64,000 bases of DNA from positions 393,551 through 457,550 of the forward strand of contig VZTI01002763.1 of assembly GCA_013397865.1 (NCBI GenBank), written 5' to 3'. Each line of letters opens with the position of its first letter. The first letter of the stretch is position 1. The notes below the pieces were generated by a model. That model saw only the letters and a list, made by a program, of their open reading frames with translations, made no database searches and was not told the DNA's origin. Made by a program: the position numbers and the translations under genes. Source of the DNA: Struthidea cinerea (taxonomy: Eukaryota > Chordata > Aves > Passeriformes > Corcoracidae). Below, piece by piece: positions 1 to 12,700 of the stretch.

Positions 1-2605
1 GCAAGTTGAAATAAGAAGAACTTATTTTCCATGGCACTAAATCTTTTTGCACATTACAGTTAAATTAATGAGGTGTATTAGGACTTGAACACTGGACAAT
101 ATAACCTAAATAAGCAAAAGCCAGAGAAGTAGAGGCTGCTGAGACTAAACGCCTCAAAAATCTTGGTGCATATTTCCATCCACCTGTGATATGGTGATTA
201 TTTTGTTTAAAGAACAAGCAAACATGCATAGTGGATTGTGCATATGGACACCATTAAATGATATCTTCACTACTATGATTTCATAGCATTTTCAGTTCCA
301 GTGCTGCAGGCTGACTTGTTACCAGATGCCAGTGGATATTTAGGCCCATAGGAGTATGCCAAAGGAATAAGGTAGGCCAGTTCAATTTCAGGATTGCAAT
401 CTGTATTTAAAGGTTTATATATTTAGGATAAAAATATGGAAAATTACAGAATTATTAGAAGGGAGGAGTGGCAGTGAGAAAAGGAGTGAAAATGAGCGGG
501 TAATAGGTAGAATATAAAAATAATTTATCCTTCAAAATTTGGCTTTGTTTTAAATACACATCTATTATAAAGATTATTCTAATTAATTTCTTTATAACAG
601 TCACAGGTCTGGCAAATTCAAGTTTTCTTATTTAACTAGTTGAACAGTACACTGAAGAGAGGGATTTATTCATATATTATTAGGTTATTTTTATTGCAAA
701 ATGTAGTAAAGCGCATAATGGAAGGAAGAATATCAAGCATATATTTTATCCAGCATCTTCTTTCAACGTGCATTTTATCAAAGTCAGTTTGTCTATTACT
801 TCTTTTAATAGGGATTTTATTATAGCAACTGGGAATCTATTGGGAGTACTTGCTCTAAAGTCAAAAGGCAATATTACAATGCAGTTAGAATGCATGGACT
901 GCAAGAAATTAAAAAGAGATTTGTTCTTTGCTTTACAACAGAAGTAATCTCTTCTATACTGGAAGAGGCTGAAGTGGTTCATGTTCTTTTGAGTTGAACG
1001 TTCATTGAATTCATTGTCATTTCAGCTTCACAATATCCAACTACCAAAGCCAGGCATTTATCACGTGTCCGGTGGCAGAGGAACACAAAAGGTTTCCTTT
1101 TCAGTGTAGCCCCTATCACTCAGAGGCTTTTCCAAGTTACCAGATATATGCAGTAAATCGTCAGTTCTAACACCTCCTGGATCTTAATCTTTCTTATATA
1201 ACAGGAAATTAGAGGCCAACAACTTAACTGAAATGTAATATGAAACGTGACTTCATAATACATGTAGCTACAGTGATATTGGATAAGTAAGGCTGCAAAA
1301 GAGAACTGAGCTCTGTCCTGCGCCTACCTATTGCACATCTCTTGGTGGTAAAGTGATAAGTAATCTACTCATGTTAGTGTATGTGACACATTCCAGGGAT
1401 TTTGAGAATCCTCTTCATACTTACACAACCATAGTTAAGACTTTGCTTCAGAGTGAGCTGCAAATCTGCAAGTAACTGCTAGAGGAGCTCTAAAGTAACA
1501 GGACTGAGCAAACCACATGCCTGCTCTACTGTTTGGTGTATATTACGATTCCTCACCTTTCCCTTACCTAGTCTGGTACAAACCCCTTGACTCATGCAGC
1601 CCAGTTCAGACATCTGTTGAAGAATGAACTGGACTCCAGCAATATCTGTTTCTGTCCATGGACTGTACAGAGAACTATCACACAGATATTTATAATATTA
1701 TGTGGCCACAGTTGCTCAGATTAAGCATTTTCAAAGTGATGACATAAAAAAAAAATTAGAACGCTTCTCCACTTAAGGAAGCTTTTAATCAGAATTGAGA
1801 GAGCCAAAGGAACACTTTAGACATAAAATCAAGAAAAAAGTTTTTAACTCAAATGCTAGCTGAGGGCTGTAAGTAACTGAGGGAAGGAACCTGAGAGTTA
1901 CATTTGATACAGACAAGCAGCGACATTACCAAGTGCCTTGTGGTCTAGACTTTAATGGAAACACAAAATGAGTGTGCAGATACAGTGTCTTCTTTCTACT
2001 TGAGGGGCAATTTGTAAAGGAAGGATCTATAAGCAAAGAAGGAGTCTGAGAAAAGGGGATAAGAATGTTTCAGGTTTCTTGAAGGTAAGAGGAAACAAAT
2101 TTGAGGAGTCAAATCAAGATCTAACAAAGTCAGCAGCAACACTCCCATTTACTTCATTAGGAGTCAGGATGAACAGAAATATGAACAGAATATGAATAAA
2201 GGAAGATTTCTCCAGTTTTGTGATGCAGCATCTTATGTTTATGTACAATCTGTCTTCCACAGGGAAGGGCTTTAGAAACTTCATACGATAAATGGAGTTC
2301 ATGTTTCTCTGAAATGCAAGTGCATCAAAGATGAAAGGTATAAACTTTTCAACACAGCAATCCAGCAATACATAACTGTTTACTACAGAAAACACAAAGT
2401 TGTTTCAATGACATATTTCGAGAACAGTGGAAATGTCCTTAATAAACTCAAGCAATCACCTTTGAAATTCTGCTCTTGAAACGGTTCCTGAGCTAATGCT
2501 ACAATTTACATTGCTGTAACAGCAGATTCAGTGAGAAAAGAGTCGACTGAATGACAACATCTCTTCCTTTATCATGTTTTTTTTCTACAAAAGATGTGAT
2601 TCCAC
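1..2605. other. Unique AT-rich sequence, no gene seen
   Basis: No reading frame here is longer than about 93 codons and none resembles a known protein. I see no mobile-element ends, only short A or T runs such as the A10 run near 1747. Probably intergenic or intronic. Confidence 0.6.
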
Positions 2606-2618
2606 TTTTTTTTTTTTT
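2606..2618. repeat. Poly-T tract
   Basis: An uninterrupted run of 13 T in AT-rich DNA. No retroelement body adjoins it, so it is more likely a homopolymer than an insertion tail. Confidence 0.85.
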
Positions 2619-2723
2619 AATTTATTTATAGTTTAGAGCAAATTAGTACCTGGAGTTCCTACAGCCAGTAAGAAAATAGAGTTGTGACACTTAAAATATA
2701 TTTTTTTACTGGTGCTGTTTAGG

Positions 2724-2776
2724 GTATATATCTATATAACTATATATCCATATATACCCACATATCTATATAACTA
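2724..2776. repeat. Imperfect TA-rich microsatellite
   Basis: Interrupted TATATC/TATATA units with C substitutions, including two copies of the string ATCTATATAACTAT. It looks like an old, decaying AT microsatellite. Confidence 0.8.
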
Positions 2777-3885
2777 TGTCTTTATCATTCAGGCTGGATG
2801 TGTCCATGCGTGTATGTACCAAAAATATATCTATTTTTTCTCTCTACATGGAGAAAAAGGTCCTCATTTTTTTGTAGGAAGTTTTCCAACTGATGTATTG
2901 TATTAAAAAGCACCAAAACCATAGACTGAGGTCAGCTGTTTCCTCCCCTCCTTTCCCTTTCACTGAAAAATACATGAAATATGCAAAATGCAGACTATGA
3001 CGCTCATATAAATAAGGCCGTGGTGATCTGGGATACGAAGCTTCTTTTTACAAAAGTAATCTGTGAGTTTTAAAAAACAATAAGAAACCCCATTAATTTA
3101 AAATATAATTGGTATGCAGCAATGACTGCATCCTAAAAAAATTCTTTAAAACTGTGGCTATATTAATAATTAAATATCTGTGGTTGATATTTTATCATAT
3201 AGATAACATAATTTGATTCCTAATGAATCAACATGTTGCAGTTAACCATTGTGTGCCATACATAACTACTTCTTTATTAAATATAGAATTCACCCAAACT
3301 TGATTAGATGGATTATATTTTGTGTAGGAAAAATTGATTTTAAAATATACTTGGAAAAGGGCACAACAGAATAGCTTTCAGTGGCTTCACAGAACCGTAA
3401 ACCAGCTGACCAACTTCAAGTAGAGCTTTGGAAAGTATGAAGTCATGCTGAGGAGGGGACATGCTTGATTTCAAGATCCTAGGAAATATCTGATTGCAAA
3501 GCTAACTCCAACCAAAATAAAATGGAAAGTTTGACTCTGTAAGACTCACTACCTGAGAAAATTGATTATAATTTATTTATCTAAGCTATTACCTGCACTA
3601 TAGAACATCTATATTTTAAATTACCTATATTATTTTGTAACCTATAGGCATAAGTAAGTATTTTAGAGAATTATTTATGTGACATATTTAACATCTTATG
3701 AGGAAGGCAAAGTTTTAGACCGTGCTTGGGAGCAAAGATCTAAAATTATTCATGTATGATGTGGGGCAGATTATTAATTGTTATCATGCAAAGCACCACT
3801 GCTTGCTGTTCAGTATTTTTGCAAAATGTGCTGTGTATTATCACCATTGCATTAAAAACTCTAGAAAAGTATGGTTTTGTTATGG
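2777..3885. other. Unique AT-rich sequence
   Basis: No gene or recognisable repeat was seen in this stretch. Composition matches the window background. Confidence 0.5.
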
Positions 3886-3914
3886 TATTATTATTATTAT
3901 TATTATTATTATTA
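3886..3914. repeat. (TAT)n trinucleotide microsatellite
   Basis: About ten perfect TAT/ATT units. The tract creates runs of Ile or Leu codons in two overlapping open frames, and this explains why those frames stay open; they are not genes. Confidence 0.95.
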
Positions 3915-6620
3915 AACTTTCCGTGGTTCTTTTCTTTCTCTGCCTCTGTCTTGTGGTTGTTTTACTCAGAGTTCGGATTGAAACACAGGAAACATGGAGT
4001 TTTTACTCAGACTCAGGTGTTTATTATTTTTTATCTATAGTGCAGCTGCACAGAATGTGCCTCTAAGTTAACAAGGTGAAAATGGCCCCTGAGTTCTACC
4101 TTCCAAGGTCTTTTAAAGCACAAACTACCCAATTATGGAATGCCAACTAATTTATTTTTGCTTATAATCCAATAACTAATCATTCATGTCCCACACTGCG
4201 GGCTTTTTGAACCAATACCAGATCACCCAGGCTTGTGAAGAAGAAGGAAGAAGAAAGAACTAACCTACACCCAAAATCCTCCATCTTGTTACATGCATAC
4301 TGCTATATCCCAGAAAACTAAATTTTCTACATGTCTGCATATTCCACCCAGTGATATAACAAAATTCTTTTTAATTACACAGCAACAATCTCAGTGCTAT
4401 CACATAATTTGGGGAGCCTTTCCCAAGGCCTCAGGTCAAATGCAGTGTGCTTTTGAGGATCACGGCCTGTCAGCACTGAAAGACTTAAATTCTCTGAACC
4501 CAGGGTTCCAACAAGAATAAGTTATTAGGATAAGTCGGTTAAAATACAATTGTTTACTCTTATCTTTGATTTATATTTATTTTCTATTCCATCTACATTT
4601 TTCAGTGCCTTTTGTAGTTTGTGGAAAATATTTGGCTTACAAAGCTAATCAGCTATGCCTCCTTCAGTTATAATGCCACTGTCCATGACCTGAATAAAAG
4701 AGATCAATTGATGATTAAAATAGTCAGATCACCCCTTCTTTCTCACACCATTGATCTCCTCATTACAAAGTACTTTTTCACATGTGCAGTTCCACGGACT
4801 GTCCTAATTTAATGAAAAGTTAGTAGATGCCTTATCATCCTGATTTTTAAATTTACTGTTATTACTTATTGGTACATTCGGATTAAAAGCGTATTTTCTC
4901 AATTTAGTTGCTGCTAGAAAAGCTATTTGTAATTACATTTATACTTACAAATACATTTATTATGCTTTCTGATAAAAGGAAATGTTAAGGTTGGTCTTCT
5001 TCGATTGTAGCTGTACCCTACCCAGTGTTGCAGAAAAGCTCCTGAAGATGTTGGCTATAAAACTGAAGGAGTTTTTGAACATCCACATTATTCACTCAGT
5101 GAGCTGTTAAAACTCAAAGAAAACAGTTAAAACCCAAAGAACTGGTAAAGCTAAAAAGGCAACCAACCACTGAGCGTTATGGCATTGCCTACCCTATTGC
5201 AATTTCAGATAAAAACAATATCACCTTCAGGAGAAATCATTCCATTCAGAGGAAACAATCCCTTCATGCTCTGTACTGTTGTAGCTCCAGCTACAACTAA
5301 AGGCTGCTAGTTTGGAATTGTATGGCTGCTGAAAGGTTCTGGTTTGGAAATTTTGTCTGTAACAAAGTATTTGAAACATTTCGTTGAAGATGGTCCAATT
5401 TTTGTGCCAACACCAAAATAAAGTGAAACTGAAATTAATTGCCAAGTAAATATTAATAAAATTGGTAGATAGAACACTTCTGACAAACACTTTTTAAGAA
5501 AATATTACCACTGGGATTTTAAATGTATAAATTCTTTATGTAGCTATAGCTTACTGGAAATATAATCACATAAATATTACATATTTATTAAAACTAGGTA
5601 CTATTTTGGAAGTGAAAATATAATTTTGTTTTTCTTTTCTACAAAACTATATAACTACTGCATTCCTTTTCTTCAATGAGAGATAGTTGGGTTAATCTTA
5701 AAATTTGTAGTTAAATTAAAACATTGAAACTATTCTAAAGAAGATTTAATTAATGACTTCTGACTTTGAAGAAGAAACCTACTACTTTAAAGAAAATAGA
5801 TGTAATGAATATTTTTTCAAGAGGCTGTTAATTGGAAATATTTTTTTCTCTTCATTTAAATGTTTGAAGGTGGGTCTCATTTTCTGAAGGAAGAAATAGC
5901 AAAAATGACAGAAAAAAAATTGTGTTTTCTTCAAAAAAGTCAGAAATATTTGCATCATATGCAACCCATATAGGCATTCATAACCATTTTACTGAACACA
6001 ATTTTTTAAAAATTGTATTTGACAGGATGTTTTGAATTCCAAATGTGTGTTTATACAGCTTATGCCAGAATGACAGTTTTAAATATTAATTAGCTGTTCA
6101 AGCATGTTGCATATCAAAGCACATCTGGTCTGTGGCAATATGTGAAAAGAAATGGCACATCAGCTTTTAAGATACATTGATAGGGTCACATAGATCAGCT
6201 TGTTCCTATCTCCACTAAGGGAGTTTCATCAGCATCTCACTTTTTATGACATAATTTGCATTTTAGGAGACATTATAGTGTATGCTGACATGCCAAAATT
6301 TTGTCAACAAAAAGTTGTTATCTGAGTGGTAAAGTAGAGCTTCAGGATCGGCGTAACTGGAGCTTTTCATTCCTGTCCCCAGGGCCTTTACATTGGCATC
6401 CTCCTGAGAGTCTGACGGCTCTCAAGTTACAGACTGCACAGGCACACGATGTCTTTCTGTTAGAGCCGTGCCATTGCACAGCTGGCAACGTGAGGTGCAC
6501 GGGGCAAAGCTGAAATCAAGGAACAGAAGTCCTGGTAGTTCTGCTGGATGATGTAATTGTTCCCATGGGAGATGGAAAAGCCACGGTTTTGTTTCTGTTC
6601 CCGCGATGACTTCTTTGTCT
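3915..6620. other. Unique sequence, GC-richer at its right end
   Basis: A short purine tract of GAA and GGAA units sits at 4237-4258. The rest to about 6340 is AT-rich without recognisable elements. From about 6340 the sequence is more GC- and CpG-rich up to the solo LTR. That flank could belong to an older repeat into which the LTR inserted, but I do not recognise it. Confidence 0.45.
6617..6620. repeat. Left target-site duplication of the solo LTR (GTCT)
   Basis: GTCT lies immediately before the LTR and is repeated immediately after it at 7759-7762. Four matching bases could be the remainder of a 5-bp duplication or could be chance. Confidence 0.45.
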
Positions 6621-6802
6621 TGGTAGTATGTTGGCCCTGGCTGGAGGCCAGACTCCCACCAAAGCCACTCTATCACTCCCCTAAGCAGTCAGACAGGGGA
6701 CATAAAATATTATGAAGGGTTAGCTGAGATAAGGACAGAGAGAGGTCACTCACCAAATACCATCATGGGCAAATCAGGCTAAAGTTAGAGGTATTAATTG
6801 AA

Positions 6803-6808
6803 TTTATT
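6803..6808 (-). terminator. Poly(A) signal of the solo LTR
   Basis: TTTATT on the plus strand reads AATAAA on the minus strand. It marks the R/U5 part of the LTR. The distance from the TATA-like box implies an unusually long R region of roughly 750 bp. Confidence 0.6.
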
Positions 6809-6987
6809 ACTAACAAAATCAGAGCATGATAATGAGAAGTAAAATAAACCTTGAAAAAACCTTCCCCCACCCCTTCCTTCTTCCCAGCTCTACCTCCTTA
6901 CCCAATGGCACAGAGAAACAGGGAATGGAGGTTATGGTCAGTTCATCACCCGAGGCTTCTCCCACTGCTCAGGGAGAGGAGTTGTTC

Positions 6988-7375
6988 CCCTGCTCCACTG
7001 TGGCATCCCTCCCACATAAGACAGTTCTCCATGAATTTCTCCAACATAAATCCATCTCATAAGCAACCTCTGTGAACTGCTGCAACACGAATCCACCGTA
7101 CAGGCAACAGTCTTGCCCAAACTGCTCCAATGTGGGTCACTCTTCCACAGGGTGCAGTCCTTCAGGAACCGCCTGCTCCAGTGTGGGTCCCCCACAGGGC
7201 CACAAGTCCTACCAGGGAAACTGCTCCAGCATGGGCTCCTCTCTCCATGGGTCTGCAGGCCCCTGCCAGGACCCTGCTCCAGCACAGGCCTCCCATGGGG
7301 TCACAGCCTCCTCTCAGGCATCCGCCTGCTCCAGTGTGGGTCTCCTCTATGGGCTGCAGGTGGATCTCTGCATTC
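6988..7375 (-). repeat. Degenerate ~50-bp tandem repeat inside the solo LTR
   Basis: CTGCTCCA recurs at 6990, 7122, 7173, 7221, 7274 and 7326, with weaker copies near 7036 and 7077. Spacing is about 41-53 bp. Each copy is typically followed by GTGTGGGTC or a variant (minus strand: GACCCACACTGGAGCAG). The open frames of 80-147 codons on both strands here result from this GC-rich, repetitive, stop-poor sequence. Confidence 0.75.
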
Positions 7376-7570
7376 CTGTGATCCTTCGTGGGCTGCAGGG
7401 GCACAGCTGCCTCACTATGGTCTGCACCACGGTCTGCAGGGGAATCTCAGCTCTGGAACTGGGAGCACCTCCTGCCCCTTCTCCACTGACCTGAGTGTCT
7501 GCACAGCTGTTCTCCTCACATGTTCTTCTTTGGCCACAATTACCACTGTGCAATAATTTTTTTTTCCTTC

Positions 7571-7577
7571 TTAAATA
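7571..7577 (-). promoter_or_regulatory. TATA-like box of the solo LTR
   Basis: Minus-strand TATTTAA within CATATTTAAGAAGG. Transcription would start about 25-30 bp further along the minus strand, near 7540-7550, and run leftward through the tandem-repeat part of the LTR. Confidence 0.6.
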
Positions 7578-7608
7578 TGATATCACAGAGGCGTTACCAT
7601 CATTTCTG

Positions 7609-7613
7609 ATTGG
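7609..7613 (-). promoter_or_regulatory. CCAAT box in U3 of the solo LTR
   Basis: ATTGG on the plus strand reads CCAAT on the minus strand, within GGGCCAATCAG. It lies about 35 bp upstream of the TATA-like box in LTR orientation, a usual promoter layout. Confidence 0.65.
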
Positions 7614-7758
7614 CCCAGCCTTGGCCAGCAGTACATCCATCTTTGGAGATGCCAGGGGTTGGCTCCGCCAGACATGGAGGAGGCTTCTGGCAACATCTCA
7701 CAGAAACCACCTCTGTATTCCCTCCACTGCTAAAGCCTGGCCATGCAAACCCAATACA

Positions 7759-7762
7759 GTCT
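7759..7762. repeat. Right target-site duplication of the solo LTR (GTCT)
   Basis: This directly follows the terminal CA of the LTR and matches the left flank at 6617-6620. Confidence 0.45.
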
Positions 7763-9059
7763 TGTTCATCCAAAAGCTCCCCAATGCAGTGCATAAAAGC
7801 ACGTTAAACAGCTTTGTTGTAGATCAGATGAACCACATACTTACCATCTGAGAAGTGCCCTCTTTGACCCTACTCCACTTAATTTTACATAAACCCCTTT
7901 CCAATTTAAGGTCATGATAACTAGGTCCCTTAGAGCTGTATCAATTCCCTTAATCCTTTCATTTCCTTAGATCTGGAGCTATTTTCAGGACAGGTGGAAA
8001 CTTTTAAGTGAAGTCAGATTTTCATGTAAAATGGAATTGCTATTTTACAGTGATTTTTCTAACTCTGGAAGTCCTCATAATATATGGAACAGGAAAAGGC
8101 ATGACACATAGGTATAGACCTATCAGGAATAAGACTGCTACTATGTAAATACTTTGGGGAAAAGTGGTAAATGAAAAAGCAGGTTTGGAGGTAATAATGA
8201 TCCAAGATGATTTGGTACAAGCAGATAAATTCAGACAATGTCTGTATTATCTAAGAGTCAAAATTAGGTGCTGGCGTAATAAAAATAAAAAACCCCTACC
8301 TTTAAATAAATATTTCTTTTTAATTGAAATTATTCAACATGAAGTGCTAAGAAATTGATATGAATTAACACAATTTTTTTGTGATCATTCACTGAGATGA
8401 TAACAATTCCCATGTCACAACAGCCTAGAAGTAGAGAAGCAGCAGTGTTATTGACAAGGACAAAAATGAAAGAACAATAGTTTCCTTTACAAAATTCAGC
8501 AATACTAGCGCATAGCAGAAAAACTTCAGATTCTCATAGCTAATTAGCTACTACATTAATAACCTGTCCAGCAGTAAATAATAGAGATTTTGAATTAGTC
8601 TATATTTTATGTGATTATAGTAAATTTTAGGTATTGTGTTAATGTTTGTGCCAAAACTTTATTAAATCAGATTTGTGTTATCACTTAAATGCATTTTTCT
8701 GCTTCATGAGTGCATTAAAGTTCTGCTAGACTAAGCAGTGATCGGCAGCTTTTATAAGTTTTTATGTCTGTGAAAGATGAACAATGATGCCTGTAAAATT
8801 TGCCCTGCTTCCTATGCAATGTCCTTCCAAAAATCTGTGAAAACATTTCATAAATGCTTGGAAATAAATGGATACTTACTTGAAGAAATAATTCCTAAAA
8901 TCTTTGAAAATGCTCTTCTTAGTGTATTTCCTTTATTGTACCTCCCTTCCTCTTTTCTATAGCATTCCAATTTTCTCTTCAACAAATTCCAAGGAAGATT
9001 AGCCAGAATTCATGCTTTATGAAAGAAAGATCAGTGATTGGTCAAGTGATTGATTGAGC
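7763..9059. other. Unique AT-rich sequence right of the solo LTR
   Basis: No gene and no further retroviral sequence were recognised. The first ~150 bases are somewhat GC-richer than the rest and may belong to the same older context as the left flank of the LTR. Confidence 0.45.
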
Positions 9060-9780
9060 TGTGCCCCAAGTAACGCTCCAGATTGTAGGCATTCACAATG
9101 AAGTAACTAAGTGTAGGACCTTTATTCATTTGTCCCAAGCTAATTGGGTCGTATAATGTCTGCATGTGGGCAGCTGAACCGGGTTCTGGGGATCCCCTGA
9201 CCTAACTCACCTACAGACAGTTCTGTCGTGGTCCAGTTGCTGTAATTATGGTGTTTAATGCATTCTGAGATTCAATTTTCTTCTCCTTCTGCTGGTCCAG
9301 AAGTACACAGACCTCTCACAAGACTACTGCAACATGTGCCAACCCCAATGGAGGTTTTGGATGCTCCTGACTTCTCAAAAGGTGTTTTTGTCTAGGTATA
9401 AGGCAGGTTTATAAACTTTTATCTGAGGCAAGGGAAATCAAGGGCTTAGTCCACTCTCCAGCCTGGAATGGGCTTTGCCACTAAAGGCAGTGCTATAGGC
9501 TAAATGTTGAAGTCTATTCCTGCTGTCATCTTTCCTAAAAAAATTCAATCTGTGCAGTGAACAAGCAGTAAATCTTAGGAATTACCCTTGGGGCAACAAT
9601 CTCCCTACAAGTATGCATTTTTTATTTCCTGAGAGCTTTCTCTTGCCTTCTACCATCTTACGCCTGAACCTTTAGCTGACACTAGAGGCAAAGAGGAGCA
9701 CTTTAGAGCTGGGAATAGGCTGTTGACCACTGAGAAGCACATATGGTCTGCATGTTATTCAGATGAACGACTATAAAAGA
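9060..9780. other. GC-richer unclassified segment
   Basis: Composition rises above the surrounding AT-rich level. A TATAAGGCAGG-like string occurs near 9400 and GTATAATG near 9151, but I find no TG..CA ends, no poly(A) signal in a suitable place and no homology I recognise. It may be an old LTR or simply unique DNA. Confidence 0.2.
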
Positions 9781-12700
9781 AACACACACACTGCACACTC
9801 TGCCATGTGGAGTGAAAGGCATTACCTAAGATGAACACAACTAATTTCCCTTTATCTTCCTTGGGCCTGTCTTTCTGCCACAACTGAATTTTTCCCTTAA
9901 GCATCTAATTTCATCATTCTTTCTGTTTCTCAAAAGTACTGCATTGAATAGTGAAAAATAGGAGTTCAATGTATCTTAAAGGTTTTGACAGAGGCAACCA
10001 GTTTTGAGGGGGTATAAGATAATAATATAAATGCTTCTTCCAACAAGCATTAAAAAGATGCTTAGAACAATGGCAATTTCTCAGTTCAGATGAAATAGGT
10101 GAACTCTTTGAGAACTAGAAATGAGAAAGTAATTAATTACTTAACACCCCAATAATTTTATTAACTATGTGTTGTGCCACATATGCTTAGAAATGCAAAG
10201 AGAAGGTAATAGTCAGACTAAGAAGTCATAATTATGGTAGCAAAATAAGTCCTATTTGAGGAATTTTATTTCTTACTATTAGAAAATTGAACATTTCTTC
10301 AACACAGTGGAGTATAAAAGCTCCTTTTAATTCTGTGGTCACTATTCTCAATGACTGGAAATTACTCCTTGTACTTTTTTGAAAACAGATGTAGACAGAG
10401 AGTAATTTTAATTTTTTTTTTCTTTTAGTGAATAAGCTCCCTTTTTTAAAGAGTAAGTTATTCTTAGGGCACTTTCTAAATGGCTGCAAATTGCAGTTAC
10501 AATATTATATGCAGATGATTATAATATGATATTTTCTGCTTATATTTATTGAATGTTTTGAAATGGGTGCTCCTGGTGAGAAAAGTGAAAGAAAACCTTA
10601 TTTACACCACCAGGCAGAACTTCAGAGCTAGTTTTGCTGCTAAGAAACTGAAGAACACCATGAGTTTCTCTAAGGTATTACTATTTTTTTTTTCTTCTAC
10701 CACAAGGAATAATATTTTGAGGGTACATACTAATGTTAAAAGAATTTTTTTACTCCTAATATGGTGAACGTTCCAAAAGCAGTCTAGGTTCTTCTGGAAC
10801 AAAAATATTTCAAGTATTCAGATTATTTGCTACCTATCTTGAGGTTAATGGTTTGTTGCTTGATTCTTTTTTTCTCCCTTAGATGCTTGGTTTGAAGAAT
10901 TATGGTTGAAATGTATATTTTTTTCTTCTCACTTTTTTCTTCTGCTCAAGAACTAACTTGCAATATATCACAGCTGTCATTATAATGAGAGAAAAAATCA
11001 TGATGCAGCAGAACTCAGTCAATTCAATTATATAGAAAATGCAGTGAAATTATTTTGATAGAAGTGCACCTGCTGAGGCTGCCCACTAGGCTAGTCCACA
11101 ATTAGATACTGTGTAAAAAGTTATTAAAAAGTTCATCTAGACAATTTATCTCTGAAGTGTGTCAGGGGAATATTTCCCTGAAGAAAGGGTCAAAACTCTG
11201 GAGAAATGTTTATTTCAAAAGTAAAGGTAAATTATGCAGCCTTGTCCTAGTAATGGTGAAGATGCACACTGTCTTAAAAAGAATTTCAAAGGTTTAAAAG
11301 ATTTTGTAGATGGATGGGATCAAACCACCTGTGAACTACATTGCCTTGGTACATAGGCCTAAGAAAAGCATCAAAAATATGAGAATTTCTTTAAAAAAAA
11401 TTGTTCAAATATTGGAATATCTCTGCTGAGCATTCCACTGACTTTGGATTGCACTGGTAGTAAGAACACAATAACAAAAGGCAAAAGAAGCCTTCTATAG
11501 AAAATGACCCAGAAAAAGGAGTGAAGGCATATTCTGCTTTCTCTGAAGATCCATACTGCTAGCATTTTGGAGTCAACTTCTCCACCTCAGAAAGAATAAT
11601 ATATTTCCCTCTCTGAATGGCCTTTTGATGCAGCTCTCACTGTTCCTGGTTGGTTGTGTCACATCAGCAGCTGAGGCAACACCTTATTGAGGTAACATAA
11701 AGCAAAAGCTTTCCATAAAAGTATTCATACTTGCAATTAGTTTATCACACTTTGCCCATTCACTTCCCCAGAAAGGCAATAAATCACTTTTGGAGCTTAG
11801 ATCTTCATGACTGCTAGAATCATTACTCTGTGATTTTTTTTCTTTATAGCTTATTTTGCTTACAAGTTATGACAGCTTTGTGCCATTTTTCTCCTAAATA
11901 ACAGTGATTGCTATAACAATAGAACACATACGTACAGTTCATATTCTAAGAACTGCTGATTGTTTTAACCAATGTATTATAAAACTGCCCTGTTTCAGTA
12001 GTGGTTCAGAGTGTGAAAAAGTCACACAAATCATCTTCTCTAGTATGGTATTATAAACTGCATGCTTTAAGTGAATTTTAATATTGTCACTGTAAAAACT
12101 CATTTGTACCTTTGGGAGTTGTCTTAAATTTTCAAGAGTATTTATGCATGAAGGAAATATCAGGAAATAATGATATTTTCTTGATGCTGAAGAATAACAA
12201 TTCACTTCTTAAAGCTGGACAGCAGATGGCCAGTGTGCCATTGGCATTACTCCTCTATAAATGCATGTATAAAAATCTAGGAAAAGATATATACACAGAG
12301 CTTTTTAGTAACTTCCCCCTAATTATTATAGTAGTAACCAAAGAAGGTTCTCATAGAAGACTTTCTAGATGACATTTCTTCATCAAGTATATTGAATAAA
12401 TGAATTAAAAAATTATATATATATACATATAGTAAAATTTTAGGTATAGCAAAAATATTCTTTGTATGTTTTTTATGTAAGAATAATTTTAATGTAATAC
12501 CCAAAAGGAACACAACTGACAACTCAATAAGTTGTCTGCAGAAACTGTGTGGTATGCAGAGAAGTCAAGGAAAAAAAAAATCTTGAATTGATTTATTTAG
12601 AGAATCAAACTATGTGAGTAGAGGATGGAGTCTGGGTTCATACACTCTGCTCTGAAAGGCTTCTCAGAAGAATCTTGGTTCCAATTCAAAGGAAACATGG

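Larger units (their letters stand above)
6621..7758 (-). mobile_element. Solo LTR of an avian endogenous retrovirus (ERVL-like)
   Basis: A GC-rich island of about 1.14 kb. Read on the minus strand it begins TGTATTGGGTTTGCATGG and ends close to CCTGGCTCCAGCCAGGGCC-type sequence followed by a terminal CA. It carries a CCAAT box, a TATA-like box and AATAAA in the right order. The overall text matches an LTR that I know is abundant in passerine and other bird genomes and is usually assigned to the ERVL group; the class is from memory, not a search. No gag, pol or env sequence lies on either side, so it is a solo LTR, probably left by recombination between two LTRs. GTCT occurs directly outside both ends. 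The exact left boundary is uncertain by a few bases because that end has diverged. Confidence 0.85.

Noticed and set aside
3722..4066. Overlapping 114- and 94-codon frames with runs of Ile or Leu that look like a membrane segment.
   Set aside because: The hydrophobic run is the translation of the TAT microsatellite.
7072..7556. Overlapping plus-strand frames of 140 and 147 codons, rich in Cys, Ser, Gly and Pro.
   Set aside because: They lie antisense in the GC-rich tandem repeat of the solo LTR, and several frames on both strands are open at once. This is explained by stop-poor repeats.
10860..10905. Pyrimidine tract ending in TTAG followed by an ATG.
   Set aside because: No good donor follows and the frame closes quickly. 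The tract is common in T-rich intronic DNA.
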